NCBI RefSeq assembly: GCF_029323795.1 | Contig: NZ_CP119758.1 | Coordinates: 806,001 to 870,000, forward strand | Direction of reading: 5' to 3' | From: Zobellia alginiliquefaciens | GTDB taxonomy: Bacteria; Bacteroidota; Bacteroidia; Flavobacteriales; Flavobacteriaceae | Length of the DNA stretch: 64,000 nt | In this document: positions 63,055 through 64,000 of the stretch, in pieces | Position numbering within the stretch: position 1 is the first letter of the stretch | How the letters are laid out: each line of letters starts with the position of its first letter | Notes under the pieces: model-generated | What the model was told of the DNA's origin: nothing | The model's input: the letters and a program-made list of their open reading frames with translations, nothing else | The model's database searches: none | Position numbers and translations under genes: made by a program

Positions 63055-64000
63055 ATGAAAAAAATAATACTAATAGTATGGTTTATGTGCCTCTTTTATT
63101 CTTCAATTGAGGCACAGGAAACCATTACGTTCAAAGCCGATTTGGCAAAAAAAGAATTAGAACATGTAAGTACGGACGACCTTAATGCGAATGAGTTTTA
63201 TGATTTAAAAATCTTAGGTATCAACACTGCCTTTGTTGAGATTGTGGTTGAAACTACGGATTACAGTTTAACCTCCAGCACACCGGATTTACTAAAATCG
63301 CTTTTACTTAAAATTCCTGATTCCGGTATTTTAGGTTTTATATCCCAAGAAAGTTCTGGCCCCAAATATAACCTTGTTTACAAGCAGGCGTTAGAACATG
63401 TTAAAAAACTCGATTCACTTACTGAACGTGCCAATGCCCTTTATGAAGTCTCCAATGACAATGCGGAATTTAGAACACTGGATATGGTGAAAGGCATTCA
63501 AAAGAAAGCTCAACTTCATTTACGGGAACTCAGCCAAGTTTTTAATAGAACTGCAGATATCCTAAAACCCAAAAATGTAGATTATGATGTCTTGAGAAAC
63601 AATGTGGCCCAATCCTACCATTACATTCAAAGTGCAAAACACTATTATAAAACGCTGATCGAGAACTCTGACCTGAGTATAGATTCTAGTGTGGCCAATG
63701 AATTAATTCTATACTCTTCCTATTTGGAAGTGCTGAGCGAAACTATAGATTTGGAAACCAGTTTAAGGTATTTTGATTTTCTTGTGGGTTCTACGGAGAT
63801 GAAGAACTACGAGCAATTTCCAGAATTACTAAAGGCATCTAAAGACGTTATGGAAGCAAAAATAACGCTGATCAATACGTTTACGAACGATACTATTTTT
63901 ACTAAAAAAATCGACTTTTTCACAAAGAAAGGTGGTTTTAAGTTCGATTTTTCAACGGGATTCTTTTATAACAACCTCAACGAAAAGTCGTACTATTTGG
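63055..64000 (+). CDS. Secreted protein of unknown function, 3'-truncated
   Basis: The frame is open from the ATG at 63055 (MKKIILIVWFMCLFYSSIEAQ, a signal peptide) to the window end. At least 315 residues are present. The mature part is acidic and rich in long helices (FRTLDMVKGIQKKAQLHLRELSQVFNRTADILK; NNVAQSYHYIQSAKHYYKTLIEN), then turns beta near the end (GGFKFDFSTGFFYNNLNEKSYYL). The late aromatic pattern could be the start of an outer-membrane barrel. Family unknown. It is 31 bp from the metzincin gene, so probably in one operon. Confidence 0.75.
   Translation, partial: MKKIILIVWFMCLFYSSIEAQETITFKADLAKKELEHVSTDDLNANEFYDLKILGINTAFVEIVVETTDYSLTSSTPDLLKSLLLKIPDSGILGFISQESSGPKYNLVYKQALEHVKKLDSLTERANALYEVSNDNAEFRTLDMVKGIQKKAQLHLRELSQVFNRTADILKPKNVDYDVLRNNVAQSYHYIQSAKHYYKTLIENSDLSIDSSVANELILYSSYLEVLSETIDLETSLRYFDFLVGSTEMKNYEQFPELLKASKDVMEAKITLINTFTNDTIFTKKIDFFTKKGGFKFDFSTGFFYNNLNEKSYYL

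Noticed and set aside
1-64000. CRISPR array, rRNA or tRNA genes
   Set aside because: No evenly spaced repeats with unique spacers, no rRNA core sequence, and no cloverleaf apart from the tmRNA were seen.

Overview
The window looks like a chromosome segment of a marine Flavobacteriaceae-type Bacteroidota (Zobellia/Maribacter-like; the genus is inference). The evidence is the TAnnTTTG-type -7 promoter boxes (typA, kdsA, ssrA), the lack of obvious Shine-Dalgarno sites, a tmRNA tag reading GENNYALAA, a lone formylglycine-type sulfatase, and many families typical of this group (DUF6503, DUF2490, DUF3857, TPR histidine kinases).

Layout. 1-15.1 kb is mostly household DNA: the 3' end of ftsE, an endonuclease/exonuclease/phosphatase protein, a membrane protein with a decayed Nudix box, a sulfatase, a polyphosphate glucokinase, a DUF6503 lipoprotein, typA/bipA, two tandem beta-barrel proteins, kdsA, a transglutaminase-fold protein that seems to have lost its catalytic residues, DUF1801 and DUF1361 proteins, and a saccharopine-dehydrogenase-like enzyme. 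ssrA (tmRNA) lies at 15.24-15.63 kb.

15.7-42.5 kb, directly downstream of ssrA, is the most unusual part. It is a multi-operon island of poorly characterised cytosolic proteins: DUF6892-like plus SUKH; a coiled-coil protein, a vWA protein and a divergent adenylosuccinate-synthetase paralogue; an SMI1/KNR4 protein; a large helical protein; a DUF1266-like protein; a TPR protein; a TPR sensor kinase with a LuxR-type response regulator; several small unknown proteins; a 1664-residue DUF5724/DUF4132 protein; and two paralogous leucine-rich-repeat proteins. Eight copies of a 16-bp dyad element (TCAC-N8-GTGA-like) lie in the control regions of this island, each exactly 22 nt upstream of a -7-like box pointing at an island gene. 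I infer a single regulon, probably driven by the island's own two-component system, with vWA, PurA-like, DUF4132, LRR and SUKH parts acting together. No MoxR AAA+ ATPase, nuclease or transposase is seen. The function is unknown; a stress- or conflict-response system is a reasonable guess.

42.6-52.5 kb holds a tesA/ybbA/ybbP-like module (SGNH esterase divergent from an ABC ATPase and FtsX-type permease), a pair of identical-arm palindromes next to a bidirectional terminator, a three-gene MORN/DUF2490 operon, and an ATP-grasp plus VOC pair. 52.8-55.5 kb is one A+T-rich gene joining an HD phosphohydrolase domain to an Hsp90-like ATPase, probably acquired. 55.8-64.0 kb is a same-strand run of lipoprotein, FAD-linked oxidase, 1391-residue membrane protein with a C-terminal P-loop, a metzincin without a signal peptide, and a secreted protein that runs off the window end. 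No CRISPR array, tRNA, rRNA or insertion sequence was seen.
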